Assembly: GCA_049610385.1 (NCBI GenBank)
Contig: JBMYZL010000006.1
Location: 1 to 64,000, forward strand
Direction: 5' to 3'
Source of the DNA: JBMYZL01 sp049610385
GTDB lineage: Bacteria > Bacteroidota > Bacteroidia > Flavobacteriales_D > Sanyastnellaceae
Length of the DNA: 64,000 bases
The notes beneath the pieces were generated by a model. The model was not told where the DNA came from. It made no database searches and was given only the letters and a program-made list of their open reading frames with translations. The position numbers and the translations under genes were made by a program. Positions 1 through 8,041 of this stretch are shown one piece after another (position 1 is the first letter of the stretch; each line of letters opens with the position of its first letter).

Positions 1-1076
1 GATAAGGCGTCCTCCCAGTGTTCACGAGCCTTGGTCCGCAAATGGTCAAATGATTTGCCACAGGATTCAGCCTCAAGGTTGGCCAAAGCCCCGTCGGCAT
101 CCACCGCAGACAAGGCCATTCGAACCTCCACCTGTTCAACTTCCCCGAAATTCATCCACATCCGAACATCTCGACCCGCGAACTCTTTGAAATTCTCGTT
201 CTCGTTGAAGCGGCGATAAAATCCGTTGTAAGCCAGTGGCTGATGCCTTTTGAACTGCCATGATTTCAAAGGCTGAGACAGTCTCATCGCAAAGTACATG
301 CGTCGCGTGCGAGCCCATCCTTGGGTCATTCGCCAACCGGTCAGGGTGCTGTCATTTTCCACACGCAGGAACGTCCACAGGTTTTTGCTATCGTGGTGGT
401 ATATGTTGTATCCCAAATCCAAAACCAAACCGGCATCCTCATCCGCAGGGTAAGAGTGGCGATGCACCCCTGTTCGGGATGTGGCGGTCAGTTCACTTTT
501 TACGCCCCACCGCTCCAATTTGACTTCGTAATAACCCGGTTCTGCCCTTTCTGTTTCCTTCCGGAAATCAGAGGCCAATGAACGGGTTCCTGACACCAAA
601 TTGGGGGCTTCCAAATTCACCTGCCCCACCACTGGCATCACCAAAAAGTCCCCCAAATCGGAATGCCCTGTTCCACTAAATGCCGTGTGCGCAAAACCCA
701 GAATGGTTGAATCCAGGTATTGATAACCCGCGCAATACTCATATGTCCTGGGGTTGTACTTGCCCGCCGAATCCAGGACGGGCTCAAACGCAGTTTGAGG
801 GACCACTTGAACCCCACCCCAGGGCACCGTCGCCCCCGGGTGGGTGTGGCCCATTCGGCTTGTCCCCGTGAAGACCTGGATCTTCTGGGTGAGATTGCGC
901 CCGGATCTGATCTCCTGTTTCGAGACGGCTTCCGTCATTTCTGCAGGTCGACATGCAAAAAGGGCTGTGCAGCCTCCAATCAACGCAGTCCAAAACCACC
1001 ACGTCTTTTTGCTCTTCCATTCGGCTTCCATGCTCGCAAAGAAAAGACAGTCGCGGAATCTTCTAGCCCAGGTCAT
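1..1076 (-). CDS. GH92 family alpha-mannosidase-like lipoprotein (3' end outside window)
   Basis: The minus-strand frame is open from an ATG at 1076 to the window edge (358 codons), so only the N-terminal part is here. Motifs are typical of glycoside hydrolase family 92, Ca-dependent exo-alpha-mannosidases that trim mannose from glycans: FTGTSRMGHTHPGATVPWGG near residue 90, then YEYCAGYQYLDSTILGFAHT and FSGTGHSDLGDF. A hydrophobic stretch ending LFAC looks like a lipobox, so the enzyme is probably anchored to the envelope. A second ATG at 1031 gives a shorter, more usual lipoprotein signal. The ATG at 1076 has GGAAGGA seven bases upstream. Family assignment is firm; linkage specificity cannot be read from the sequence. 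The catalytic acid region lies beyond the window. Confidence 0.88.
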   Translation of the reverse strand, partial: MTWARRFRDCLFFASMEAEWKSKKTWWFWTALIGGCTALFACRPAEMTEAVSKQEIRSGRNLTQKIQVFTGTSRMGHTHPGATVPWGGVQVVPQTAFEPVLDSAGKYNPRTYEYCAGYQYLDSTILGFAHTAFSGTGHSDLGDFLVMPVVGQVNLEAPNLVSGTRSLASDFRKETERAEPGYYEVKLERWGVKSELTATSRTGVHRHSYPADEDAGLVLDLGYNIYHHDSKNLWTFLRVENDSTLTGWRMTQGWARTRRMYFAMRLSQPLKSWQFKRHQPLAYNGFYRRFNENENFKEFAGRDVRMWMNFGEVEQVEVRMALSAVDADGALANLEAESCGKSFDHLRTKAREHWEDAL

Positions 1077-1162
1077 TGTGAATCCTTCCGGCCATCGGCT
1101 TTTGCGAATCACTCCACTGGCGTTCAACTGCGTTTTGGATCCCCGACCCGCCGGATAGTGCA

Positions 1163-1194
1163 CAAAAAAAACCGGCACAATTGCACCGGTTTTT
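1163..1194 (-). terminator. Rho-independent terminator after tRNA-Ser
   Basis: An almost perfect hairpin (AACCGG arms at 1170-1175 and 1186-1191, extended inward by weaker pairs) is followed on the minus strand by eight T. It sits 12 bases past the 3' end of tRNA-Ser. A run of five T on the plus strand makes it possibly bidirectional. Confidence 0.75.
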
Positions 1195-1205
1195 ACTGAT
1201 TCAAG

Positions 1206-1289
1206 CGGAGAGACTGGGACTCGAACCCAGGCGACGGTTGCCCGCCGACAGATTAGCAATCTGCTCCGTTACCACTCCGGCACCTCTCC
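1206..1289 (-). tRNA. tRNA-Ser (GCU anticodon)
   Basis: The minus strand folds as a class II tRNA with a long variable arm. The acceptor arm GGAGAGG pairs with the 3' TCTCTCC, the discriminator is G, and the T loop has GGTTCGAGTCC. The anticodon loop TTGCTAA gives GCU, which reads AGC/AGU serine codons. CCA is not encoded. Confidence 0.95.
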
Positions 1290-1319
1290 TGAAATACCAC
1301 GCTTCAATTGAAGCGGCGA

Positions 1320-1350
1320 CAAAGTTACACCTTTCTATTGCGCAAACAAG
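1320..1350 (-). promoter_or_regulatory. Promoter of tRNA-Ser
   Basis: On the minus strand TTG (1347-1349) is followed after 19 bases by TAACTTTG (1320-1327), an exact match to the Bacteroidota -33/-7 promoter pattern. It lies about 30 bases before the mature tRNA 5' end. Confidence 0.75.
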
Positions 1351-1368
1351 AAATTTCATGTATCTTGT
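1337..1368 (+). promoter_or_regulatory. Promoter of the Cys-rich secreted protein gene
   Basis: TTG (1338-1340), a 20-base spacer and TATCTTGT (1361-1368) match the Bacteroidota promoter with one mismatch. The predicted leader to the ATG at 1411 is about 35 bases. The -33 element interleaves with the divergent tRNA-Ser promoter. Confidence 0.6.
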
Positions 1369-1410
1369 TGCATTGAAAACAAACTTAATCTTAACCACAT
1401 CTCTTCCGTT

Positions 1411-1797
1411 ATGAAGAAAATTTTGATTCTCAGCGCTTTCGCATTCTTTGCTTTTGCAGCAAACGCCCAAAGCGATGCGTCTACTACTTCATCTAAGTCT
1501 ACGACGCAGACATCCAAGAGTTCAGCCATCGGTTCGACCGCTACCTCTTCGAAGTCCGAAAAGACTACTGAGACCAAGTCCGCTGATGACAAGAAGAGCG
1601 GTGAGTGCACAAAGAGCAAAGAGTCCAGCAAGTCTGCAGGTTGTTGCAGCAAAGGTGGCGAGAAGAAAGAGGCATGCTCTAAAGGCGGTGAAAAGTCTGG
1701 AAGTTCTTGCTGCAGCAAGGACAAAGCCAAAGGTGACAAATCAGCTTGCAAAGGAAAGAAAATGCCTGAAGGCAAGACTGAAGAGAAAAAACAATAA
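1411..1797 (+). CDS. Small secreted Ser/Lys/Cys-rich protein, function unknown
   Basis: This 128-residue protein has a clear signal peptide (MKKILILSAFAFFAFAANAQ, cleavage after AQ). The mature part is low complexity. The first half is rich in Ser, Thr and Lys. The second half carries seven Cys as C, CC, C, CC, C, separated by Gly/Lys/Glu/Ser linkers with a repeated CSKGGEK unit. Paired Cys in a charged linker could bind metal or form disulfides, but no known metallothionein or structural family is recognised. It stands alone between tRNA-Ser and a terminator, with its own promoter at 1337-1368. Likely exported to the periplasm or surface. No function is assigned. Confidence 0.8.
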   Translation: MKKILILSAFAFFAFAANAQSDASTTSSKSTTQTSKSSAIGSTATSSKSEKTTETKSADDKKSGECTKSKESSKSAGCCSKGGEKKEACSKGGEKSGSSCCSKDKAKGDKSACKGKKMPEGKTEEKKQ

Positions 1798-1869
1798 GAC
1801 CAAATCGCAGCGTCGCAAACCAGTTTTGGCATGCGGCGTGAATCCTTGCCAGCGACTCGATCTTTTGAA

Positions 1870-1899
1870 GCCGTTCTCCCCTGGGAGAGCGGCTTTTTT
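1870..1899 (+). terminator. Rho-independent terminator of the Cys-rich gene
   Basis: Arms 1870-1879 and 1884-1893 (GCCGTTCTCC/GGGAGAGCGGC, one G-T pair) with a 4-base loop are followed by six T at 1894-1899. The T run touches the stop codon of the opposing lhgO gene. Confidence 0.85.
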
Positions 1900-3113
1900 C
1901 ATGCGGTGAATAGACGCTCCTCGGCCAAATCAGCCACATACCCCCCTATAGCCAAAGCCGCTGTCGCAGCAGGTGAAGGTGCATTCAAAACGTGAATGCT
2001 CCGATCGGTGTATTCGATTCTAAAATCGTCTTTGGTATCGCCATCTGTCGAAAGCAAAAGGGCACGCACACCACTGCGTCCAGGTCGAATGTCCGCGTCT
2101 TCAAGGCTTGGAATCAAGCGCTGAAGGGTTTTCAGGAACAACCTTTTGGAAAAAGCCCTGCGATACTCGTTGATGCCAAAGGACATGTTGTTGAAGAACA
2201 GCTTCCATGTCCCTCCGTATCCCAACGCCTCCGCCGTATCTCGCAAATTGAAATCCGTTTTCCCATAGCCCTCCCTTTTGAAGGTGAAAACGGCGTTGGG
2301 CCCACACTCGATTTCACCATCTGTCATGCGTGTAAAGTGTACGCCCAAAAATGGGAAATCCGGATTGGGGACCGGGTATATCAAATTGCGCACCTTGTGC
2401 TTCGCGTGATCTTCCAATTCATAGTAATCTCCACGGAAACCCACCACGCGCTCTCGCAAAGAAACGCCATCTTTTCGCGCCAAGCGATCGGCTTGAAGCC
2501 CCCCACAAACAATGTAGTTCCTCGCCTGGTAAACCCCTTTATTTGTGCGAATCAATGTGCCCTCCACCCCATTTTCAAAAGCCTGAACCTCTTCTCCCAA
2601 CCGCAACTTGCTTTGGGACTGGATGCCCAGGGCCACCTCCACCATTTTCTTTGTGGCCGCCCGATAATCAATGATTCCGGTGACAGGGACCCACAAGGCT
2701 GCGGCACCGCGGCAATGGGGCTCGATGTCTCGAAGCTGTTGGGCATCAATGCGTTCAAGGCCTTCGATTTCATTCTTTTGTCCGATGCCATGAATTTTAT
2801 CCAGCATCGGAAGTTCTGAATCGTCCGCAGCAACGACCACTTTGCCACACACATCGTGCGGAACTTGATGCTCCTTCGCAAATGCCACCAAGGCCTTTCT
2901 TCCTGCCACACAATTCTTGGCTTTTAAAGAACCCGGTGGGTAGTACAAGCCCGAGTGAATGACCCCTGAATTGTTCCCGGTTTGGTGATCGGCCAATGCA
3001 GGCATTTTTTCAATGAGCAACATGCTGGCATCCGGATGCCTCCGTTGCATTTCGTAAAATGTGGCTGCACCCACGATGCCCCCACCAACAATCACCCAGT
3101 CAAACTGTTCCAT
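1899..3113 (-). CDS. lhgO: L-2-hydroxyglutarate oxidase
   Basis: FAD-dependent oxidase of the DAO superfamily that converts L-2-hydroxyglutarate to 2-oxoglutarate and passes electrons to the membrane quinone pool, acting as metabolite repair. The N-terminal dinucleotide fold IVGGGIVGAATFYEMQRR (residues 8-25) is followed by HQTGNNSGVIHSGLYYPPGS, the family signature for flavin and substrate binding. The C-terminus has the FAD-closing segment GRSGVRALL. Length (404) is normal. The ATG at 3113 is supported by a TACCTTTG box ending seven bases upstream. It is divergent from the MFS gene and convergent with the Cys-rich gene. Confidence 0.93.
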   Translation of the reverse strand: MEQFDWVIVGGGIVGAATFYEMQRRHPDASMLLIEKMPALADHQTGNNSGVIHSGLYYPPGSLKAKNCVAGRKALVAFAKEHQVPHDVCGKVVVAADDSELPMLDKIHGIGQKNEIEGLERIDAQQLRDIEPHCRGAAALWVPVTGIIDYRAATKKMVEVALGIQSQSKLRLGEEVQAFENGVEGTLIRTNKGVYQARNYIVCGGLQADRLARKDGVSLRERVVGFRGDYYELEDHAKHKVRNLIYPVPNPDFPFLGVHFTRMTDGEIECGPNAVFTFKREGYGKTDFNLRDTAEALGYGGTWKLFFNNMSFGINEYRRAFSKRLFLKTLQRLIPSLEDADIRPGRSGVRALLLSTDGDTKDDFRIEYTDRSIHVLNAPSPAATAALAIGGYVADLAEERLFTA

Positions 3114-3120
3114 GCGGGCG

Positions 3121-3128
3121 CAAAGGTA
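3121..3128 (-). promoter_or_regulatory. -7 box of lhgO
   Basis: TACCTTTG on the minus strand is an exact TAnnTTTG match, followed by seven bases and the lhgO ATG. No convincing -33 element is seen. Confidence 0.6.
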
Positions 3129-3150
3129 ATTCTGATTCCACGCCGCTCCC

Positions 3151-3158
3151 TATCTTGG
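3151..3158 (+). promoter_or_regulatory. -7 box of the MFS gene
   Basis: TATCTTGG (one mismatch to TAnnTTTG) ends five bases before the ATG at 3164, predicting a nearly leaderless mRNA. It is 22 bases from the oppositely oriented lhgO box. Confidence 0.5.
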
Positions 3159-3163
3159 CCCTC

Positions 3164-4483
3164 ATGTCATCATCTTCGGGCTCGAAATTGGCACATCCTG
3201 TCACCTACAGCAAGCGTGTGCAAAAGGCTTGGGCCCTTTACGACTGGGCAAACAGTGTCTACTCATTGGTCATCACAACGGCCATCTTTCCGATTTTTTA
3301 CAATGCCCTGACCACGAAGACCCTGGCGGATGGCAGCACATCCGATGAGGTCCAGTTTTTGGGAATGGAGTTCATCAACACCCAGCTCTACAGCTATGTT
3401 TTGGCTGCCAGTTTTGTCGTGGTCATCATTGCCAGTCCCCTCCTCAGTGGAATGGCTGATTTTGCCGGCAAGAAACTCATGTTCATGAAGGTCTTCTGTT
3501 ATGTCGGCAGTGCATCTTGTGCTTCTATGTTTTGGTTCAATCCGGAGCACTTGGAATGGAGTATGTTGTCCCTGTTTCTGGCAAACATTGGGTTTTGGGG
3601 CAGTTTGGGCTTTTACAATGCATATCTCCCGGAAATCGCTCCCCGAGAAGAGCACGACAAATTGGGCGCCCGCGGCTACATCATGGGTTACATCGGAAGT
3701 TTGATTTTGCTTCTGGTCTGTTTGGCAATGATCATGGGCGTTGGAAATCATTTGACGCGTTGGTCTTTTATTTTGGTTGGGGTGTGGTGGGTGGTTTGGG
3801 CCCAAATCCCCTTCAAACGATTGCCCGCAAATCCTTTTGGTCGAACGTGGGAAGAAGGCAACATTTTCCTCCATGGGTTTCGCGAATTGCAATCCGTGGC
3901 AAAAGACTTGAAAGCACAGCCCATTCTGATGAAGTACCTCATCGGGTTTTTCATCGTTTCGATGGCCATTCAAACCATCATGCTGATGGCATCTTCTTTC
4001 GGCATCAAGGAGGTTCAATTGGAAAGTGGAGAGCTCATCGTTGCCATCATTGCCGTGCAACTCCTGGCCATCCCTGGGGCTTGGCTTGTGTCCTGGATGT
4101 CAGGAAGGTTGGGCAACATTCAGACCTTAATCCTTTGCATTCTGGTGTGGATTGGGGTCTGCGTTTATGCATGGGCATTTGTCACCGGCAAAGCCGGATT
4201 CTATGTGGCCGCAGGAATCATTGGATTCATGATGGGTGGAACCCAGAGTTTGAACCGCTCCACCTACGCGAAGCTCTTGCCGGACACGGAAGATCACGCC
4301 TCCTATTTCAGTTTTTACGAAGTGCTTGAAAAAGGGGGGCTGATCATCGGCATGTTCAGCTGGGGATTCATCGAAGGGCAGATGGGCTCTATGCGCTCCA
4401 GCATTCTCGCTTTGATTCTTTTTTTCGTGGGCAGTTTGGTCGCTTTCTTCAGCATTCCAAAGTTGGCCAGGACCACCAGTTAA
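3164..4483 (+). CDS. MFS permease, UMF1/Atg22-like
   Basis: A 439-residue integral membrane protein with about twelve hydrophobic segments. The N-terminal KAWALYDWANSVYSLVITTA is the signature of the unknown-major-facilitator-1 family, related to the yeast vacuolar effluxer Atg22. Other family blocks are GFYNAYLPEIA and GGTQSLNRSTYAKLLPD, and the last is followed by SFYEVLEKGG. The substrate is unknown; amino acid or peptide efflux is only a guess by analogy. The ATG at 3164 is preferred over the upstream frame extension into lhgO because a -7 box lies just before it. The stop is one base from the stop of the opposing OmpA gene, so the pair converges without room for a separate terminator. 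Confidence 0.85.
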   Translation: MSSSSGSKLAHPVTYSKRVQKAWALYDWANSVYSLVITTAIFPIFYNALTTKTLADGSTSDEVQFLGMEFINTQLYSYVLAASFVVVIIASPLLSGMADFAGKKLMFMKVFCYVGSASCASMFWFNPEHLEWSMLSLFLANIGFWGSLGFYNAYLPEIAPREEHDKLGARGYIMGYIGSLILLLVCLAMIMGVGNHLTRWSFILVGVWWVVWAQIPFKRLPANPFGRTWEEGNIFLHGFRELQSVAKDLKAQPILMKYLIGFFIVSMAIQTIMLMASSFGIKEVQLESGELIVAIIAVQLLAIPGAWLVSWMSGRLGNIQTLILCILVWIGVCVYAWAFVTGKAGFYVAAGIIGFMMGGTQSLNRSTYAKLLPDTEDHASYFSFYEVLEKGGLIIGMFSWGFIEGQMGSMRSSILALILFFVGSLVAFFSIPKLARTTS

Positions 4484-4484
4484 G

Positions 4485-5672
4485 TCAATCGATGGGCAGG
4501 AATGCGTGTTCCAACAATTCAAATTCAACACGCCGGTTTTGTCGTCTTCCATCTGGCGTTGCATTGTCCGCCGCAGGCAATCGGCTTCCGTGGTATGACA
4601 ACCTCAATCGATGTGGGTCTACCCCTTGGCGAATCAGGTGATTCATCACTTCTTGAGCGCGCCGCTCACTCAAGGCCAAGTTGTAGCCATCTGGTCCCGT
4701 GATGTCGGTATGACCATTCACCTCCATGACCACAAAACGGTTTTTACGCATGGTTTCAGCCACCCCATCCAACAGGGTCATCGCCTCCTCATCCAACTCG
4801 AAAGAATCAAAAGCGAACAGAACACTGGACAATTGAATCCGGTCTTTGAGAAATACCTGCCACGGTGGATCTGTCACCTCTTCTGCATAAGATCGATTGA
4901 GGCATTCACAATCTTCTGGGTGATGGACTGGTTTCACCTCCACACCGTCGATGTACACATAGGACCACATGCTGGTTTCCTTGGGTGCATCCGAGCGCTC
5001 AAGCACCCGGGTCTCCGTCCGATCCGAAAAACTTCCAAGGGTCAACCAGCGTTCTCCCCCCGTGGATTGATAGACATCGCTGAGTCGGATCCAGGAATGC
5101 CGATCGCTCAGCATATGTAGGCTTGGATTTTGCATGGCTGGTGTGACATCTCGCAGGGGCGCTTCGTCTTTTTGCTTGGGTACTTGGGGGGTCAATGCAG
5201 CTCCCATTTGGTCGGAGACCAAGCGACCTCCATCCGCCGAAATCACCCACATCGCGAGGCACACCCATTCTCCGGGGGACAATGCGCGCGAGAGCTTTGT
5301 AGTCAAATATTCCCTGTAATTGGGTTTGGAGGCGGAATACAACACCAAGCCTGCATACCCCTCTCCATCTACTGGTGTTGCCTGGCCAAAGATGTTTTTG
5401 GGCACACCTGCCTCTCGACCACTTCCTGCACACCCATCGAAATGATCCGGTGTTCCTTGGGTCGGCTGGGACCAGTGTTTGAGCGTTTTGAGTTGGCCGA
5501 GGTTGTAACTCGATGGGCACCACTTTCGGGCTTCAAAGGACCCATCTTCCAGCAAATTGTTCGCCCCATCAAAGGCTTGGGCGCACACCCCAGCACACAT
5601 CAATGCGTATAACCCGGTGAGCGCCCAAGTCCTGATGCCTGATGGGCCCAATGCCTTCACGCTGGATTTCAA
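4485..5672 (-). CDS. OmpA-like outer-membrane/peptidoglycan-binding protein (paralogue 2)
   Basis: 395 residues with a signal peptide (WALTGLYALMCAGVCAQA). The N-terminal half is a beta-rich domain beginning NLLEDGSFEARKW, a pattern common in extracellular jelly-roll modules. The C-terminal OmpA domain (about 275-390) begins LSSVLFAFDSFELDEEAM and contains NGHTDITGPDGYNLALSERR and DGRRQNRRVEF, the peptidoglycan-binding motif. It likely sits in the outer membrane or periplasm and anchors to the cell wall. The start is TTG: the sequence TTGA overlaps the TGA stop of the upstream paralogue, and no ATG precedes the signal peptide, so translation is probably coupled. A GTG at codon 5 is an alternative. 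Confidence 0.85.
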   Translation of the reverse strand: MKSSVKALGPSGIRTWALTGLYALMCAGVCAQAFDGANNLLEDGSFEARKWCPSSYNLGQLKTLKHWSQPTQGTPDHFDGCAGSGREAGVPKNIFGQATPVDGEGYAGLVLYSASKPNYREYLTTKLSRALSPGEWVCLAMWVISADGGRLVSDQMGAALTPQVPKQKDEAPLRDVTPAMQNPSLHMLSDRHSWIRLSDVYQSTGGERWLTLGSFSDRTETRVLERSDAPKETSMWSYVYIDGVEVKPVHHPEDCECLNRSYAEEVTDPPWQVFLKDRIQLSSVLFAFDSFELDEEAMTLLDGVAETMRKNRFVVMEVNGHTDITGPDGYNLALSERRAQEVMNHLIRQGVDPHRLRLSYHGSRLPAADNATPDGRRQNRRVEFELLEHAFLPID

Positions 5673-6877
5673 CGAATGACCTCGAAGGTCACACGGCGGT
5701 TTTGCGCCCGACTGATTTCAGTGTCTCGTGTGGAGGCGGGATCTGTGTTTTCCCGGGCTTCCACTTCTACCCGATCCGCTCCAATGCCTTGCTCCGTCAT
5801 CAGACGAACAATGTAGTCAGCCCGCTTCTCACCCAATCCTTTGTACCGCGCGTTGATTTTGCCCTCATTGAATTCATCATCGTCCGCATGGCCCACCACA
5901 CGTACACGCATGGATGGATTTTCCTTCATCAACGCCACCAATTGGTTCACAGTCCGCGTTCCCGCAGCAGTCGGAGAGCGCTTCAAGAAAGCATAGTAAA
6001 CGGATGAGCCTGAAACGACATCAGAAGGTTTCATGTTTTCATCCACTGCAAAACTGGCCCCATAAACCAAGTCCTCTTTGACCTCAGCTGCAGCGCTGCA
6101 GACGCACTGGCTCTTGGCCGTGATGGGATACACCTTCACGTTATCAAGAAAGTAGTAGGCATCATTGGTTTGGCTTCCGGAAGCGCCAGTAGGCCGACCC
6201 ATTTTTTCATCATCGACATCCCGGTCACCCATAAAATTCCCAATGATGAGGAATTCCTCTTGACCGGTGCCAATCACAGTTCCACAAACGGTTTCCCAAC
6301 CATCCCGAAAACTGTGGACTTTCTTTGTTTCGTGAATCACATCGGCATCACGGACCATCAACCCCGTGTTGTTCTGGGTCAATTTGCGGTCACTCAACAC
6401 GGCACCAATGCCATTGACAGCATAACGGCTCATATCCGCAAGAGAAATGTCAAACGACACACAGTACAGCTGATTTTTGGACAGCTGATCATTCAATTCC
6501 ACCTCAAAATAGGTACGGCTCGAGCGGGGATCTTTCGTGTATGCATTGAACCCAGCACAAACCATCCCTTCCGCGGGTTCTATGTTCCCGCGTTCGTTGT
6601 TTGGCAGGCTCACCTTCTCACTCTTCACTCCCTCAGCATACAGGTCCAAGGGTGCTGCAGTCGCGGCGAACCAATCTTCGCAGTACAACTCCAACTCGCC
6701 AGGTTTCTTCAAACGCTTTAAATCCGCATTTTCAAAACTGCCATTGGGCACCAAATTGTCTCCATCATCTTGTGAGACGGCTTGCTCCCCGGGCCATGCT
6801 GCCATGACACCCATCATCAACAAGGCGCCAATTTTGAGGTTTTGCTTCATCGTTTCAAAGAGGTTTTGCTGTTCCAT
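5669..6877 (-). CDS. OmpA-like outer-membrane/peptidoglycan-binding protein (paralogue 1)
   Basis: 402 residues with the same layout as its downstream neighbour: signal peptide, N-terminal module beginning NLVPNGSFENADL, then an OmpA domain (about 275-402) with VRVVGHADDDEFNEGK, GEKRADYIV and SRAQNRRVTFEV. The pair probably arose by tandem duplication and is expressed as an operon; the second gene starts on this gene's stop codon. The ORF begins at 6877, but the signal peptide MKQNLKIGALLMMGVMAAW starts at the ATG at 6850, which would leave a leader of about 30 bases after the TACTTTTG box. The shorter form is more likely. Substrate or partner unknown; a structural or adhesive role in the envelope is inferred. 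Confidence 0.85.
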   Translation of the reverse strand: MEQQNLFETMKQNLKIGALLMMGVMAAWPGEQAVSQDDGDNLVPNGSFENADLKRLKKPGELELYCEDWFAATAAPLDLYAEGVKSEKVSLPNNERGNIEPAEGMVCAGFNAYTKDPRSSRTYFEVELNDQLSKNQLYCVSFDISLADMSRYAVNGIGAVLSDRKLTQNNTGLMVRDADVIHETKKVHSFRDGWETVCGTVIGTGQEEFLIIGNFMGDRDVDDEKMGRPTGASGSQTNDAYYFLDNVKVYPITAKSQCVCSAAAEVKEDLVYGASFAVDENMKPSDVVSGSSVYYAFLKRSPTAAGTRTVNQLVALMKENPSMRVRVVGHADDDEFNEGKINARYKGLGEKRADYIVRLMTEQGIGADRVEVEARENTDPASTRDTEISRAQNRRVTFEVIR

Positions 6878-6884
6878 ATTGGGT

Positions 6885-6892
6885 CAAAAGTA
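6885..6892 (-). promoter_or_regulatory. -7 box of the tandem OmpA operon
   Basis: TACTTTTG on the minus strand is an exact TAnnTTTG match, seven bases before the ATG at 6877 and about 34 before the ATG at 6850. Confidence 0.55.
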
Positions 6893-6990
6893 AGGTTTGT
6901 GTGGGAGGTCTCCACAGGATTTTTTTTGGAATGCCTCTGAGCCGTCCTGAGCATCTGGAGCAAGATGCATGCCAAATCCTTGAAACCGCT

Positions 6991-8007
6991 TCAATGCAAG
7001 ATTTTGAAAACCGCCTCCCGCAACAACATCCCATTCGAAGTCGTTGCGTTTTGTTGACCTTTCGATTTGCGATCGGCTTCCCGCAAGTATCCAAAGATGC
7101 GTCCCACCTTGGCCATGTTGTAATGCCTTGCAGCCGCCGCGTATTGTTTGACCGCAAAAGGAGCACATTTCATTTCTCGCGCGGCCGACGCTGGATGTTT
7201 GTCCTTCAATCCGTGAAAGACAAAGAGCTTGTTGAAAAAACTTCCCAAAACCGGAAGAATCATGGCCACCGGGTGATCTTTGGGATTGGCTTCGAAATAA
7301 TTCACAATGCGATTCGCTCGTCCCACATCCTTGGCAGCAATGGCATTTTGCAACTCAAAAACATTAAAATCCTTGCTGATTCCGATGTGTTCTTCAATGC
7401 TCTCGGGTGTCACTTGCGCGCCTGCGGGCATCAGAATCTTCAGTTTGTTGACCTCGTTGACAATCTTCTTCAAATCATTGCCCAAATGATCGGCAAGCAA
7501 GGCGGAAGATGAAGCATCGATTTTCAGCCCCTGTTCGTTCACATGTTGGTGAATCCATTCAGCCAATTTCCACTCCTTCACCTTTTCACTGAGGAACAAA
7601 ACTCCATTTCGGCTCAGCAACTTGACTGCTTTCAAGCGAGAATCCGCCTTTTTCCCTTTGAAAGCAAAGACCAAAACCGTCGTGGACACCGGGTTCTCGG
7701 CATAAGCTTCCAATCGAGCCAACTCATCCTTGCGACGCCATGCCGCCAACTCCTGAGCTTCTTTCACCAACACCAATTGTCGGTCTGCCATCATCGGAAA
7801 CCGCCGAGCAGCATCCAAAATGTCTCCCAACTCACTGTCCTTTCCATAAAAAACAGACTGGTTGAAATCCTTCATTGAAGGATCCACGACTTGACTCTCC
7901 ATTGCAGCAACCAACTCATCAATGAAATGAGGCTCCTCCCCGTGCAACAAATACATGGACTTGAACTGCCCGGACGCCATTTCGCGAAGCAATTGTCTGT
8001 GTGGCAT
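6991..8007 (-). CDS. holA: DNA polymerase III subunit delta
   Basis: 338-residue clamp-loader subunit that opens the sliding clamp for loading on DNA. N-terminal features are YLLHGEEPHFIDELV (residues 19-33), the degenerate P-loop region of delta, then FPMMADRQLVLVKEA, typical of the clamp-contact region. VFELQNAIAAKD and HPVAMILPVLGSFFNKLF mark the C-terminal domain used for pentamer assembly. Length matches bacterial HolA. The start ATG lies four bases after a TATCTTCG box. It is divergent from the HsdR_N gene, and the two promoter boxes are seven bases apart. Confidence 0.9.
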   Translation of the reverse strand: MPHRQLLREMASGQFKSMYLLHGEEPHFIDELVAAMESQVVDPSMKDFNQSVFYGKDSELGDILDAARRFPMMADRQLVLVKEAQELAAWRRKDELARLEAYAENPVSTTVLVFAFKGKKADSRLKAVKLLSRNGVLFLSEKVKEWKLAEWIHQHVNEQGLKIDASSSALLADHLGNDLKKIVNEVNKLKILMPAGAQVTPESIEEHIGISKDFNVFELQNAIAAKDVGRANRIVNYFEANPKDHPVAMILPVLGSFFNKLFVFHGLKDKHPASAAREMKCAPFAVKQYAAAARHYNMAKVGRIFGYLREADRKSKGQQNATTSNGMLLREAVFKILH

Positions 8008-8011
8008 GTTG

Positions 8012-8019
8012 CGAAGATA
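8012..8019 (-). promoter_or_regulatory. -7 box of holA
   Basis: TATCTTCG (one mismatch) on the minus strand ends four bases before the holA ATG, predicting transcription from about the A of the start codon. Confidence 0.55.
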
Positions 8020-8026
8020 CTGTCGC

Positions 8027-8034
8027 TAACTTGG
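8027..8034 (+). promoter_or_regulatory. -7 box of the HsdR_N gene
   Basis: TAACTTGG (one mismatch) ends seven bases before the ATG at 8042. Only seven bases separate it from the divergent holA box. Confidence 0.5.
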
Positions 8035-8041
8035 CGGCGTC

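Noticed and set aside
1992..2819. 275-codon plus-strand open frame
   Set aside because: It lies entirely opposite lhgO, has no recognisable domain and no start signal, and reads as an antisense shadow of the minus gene.
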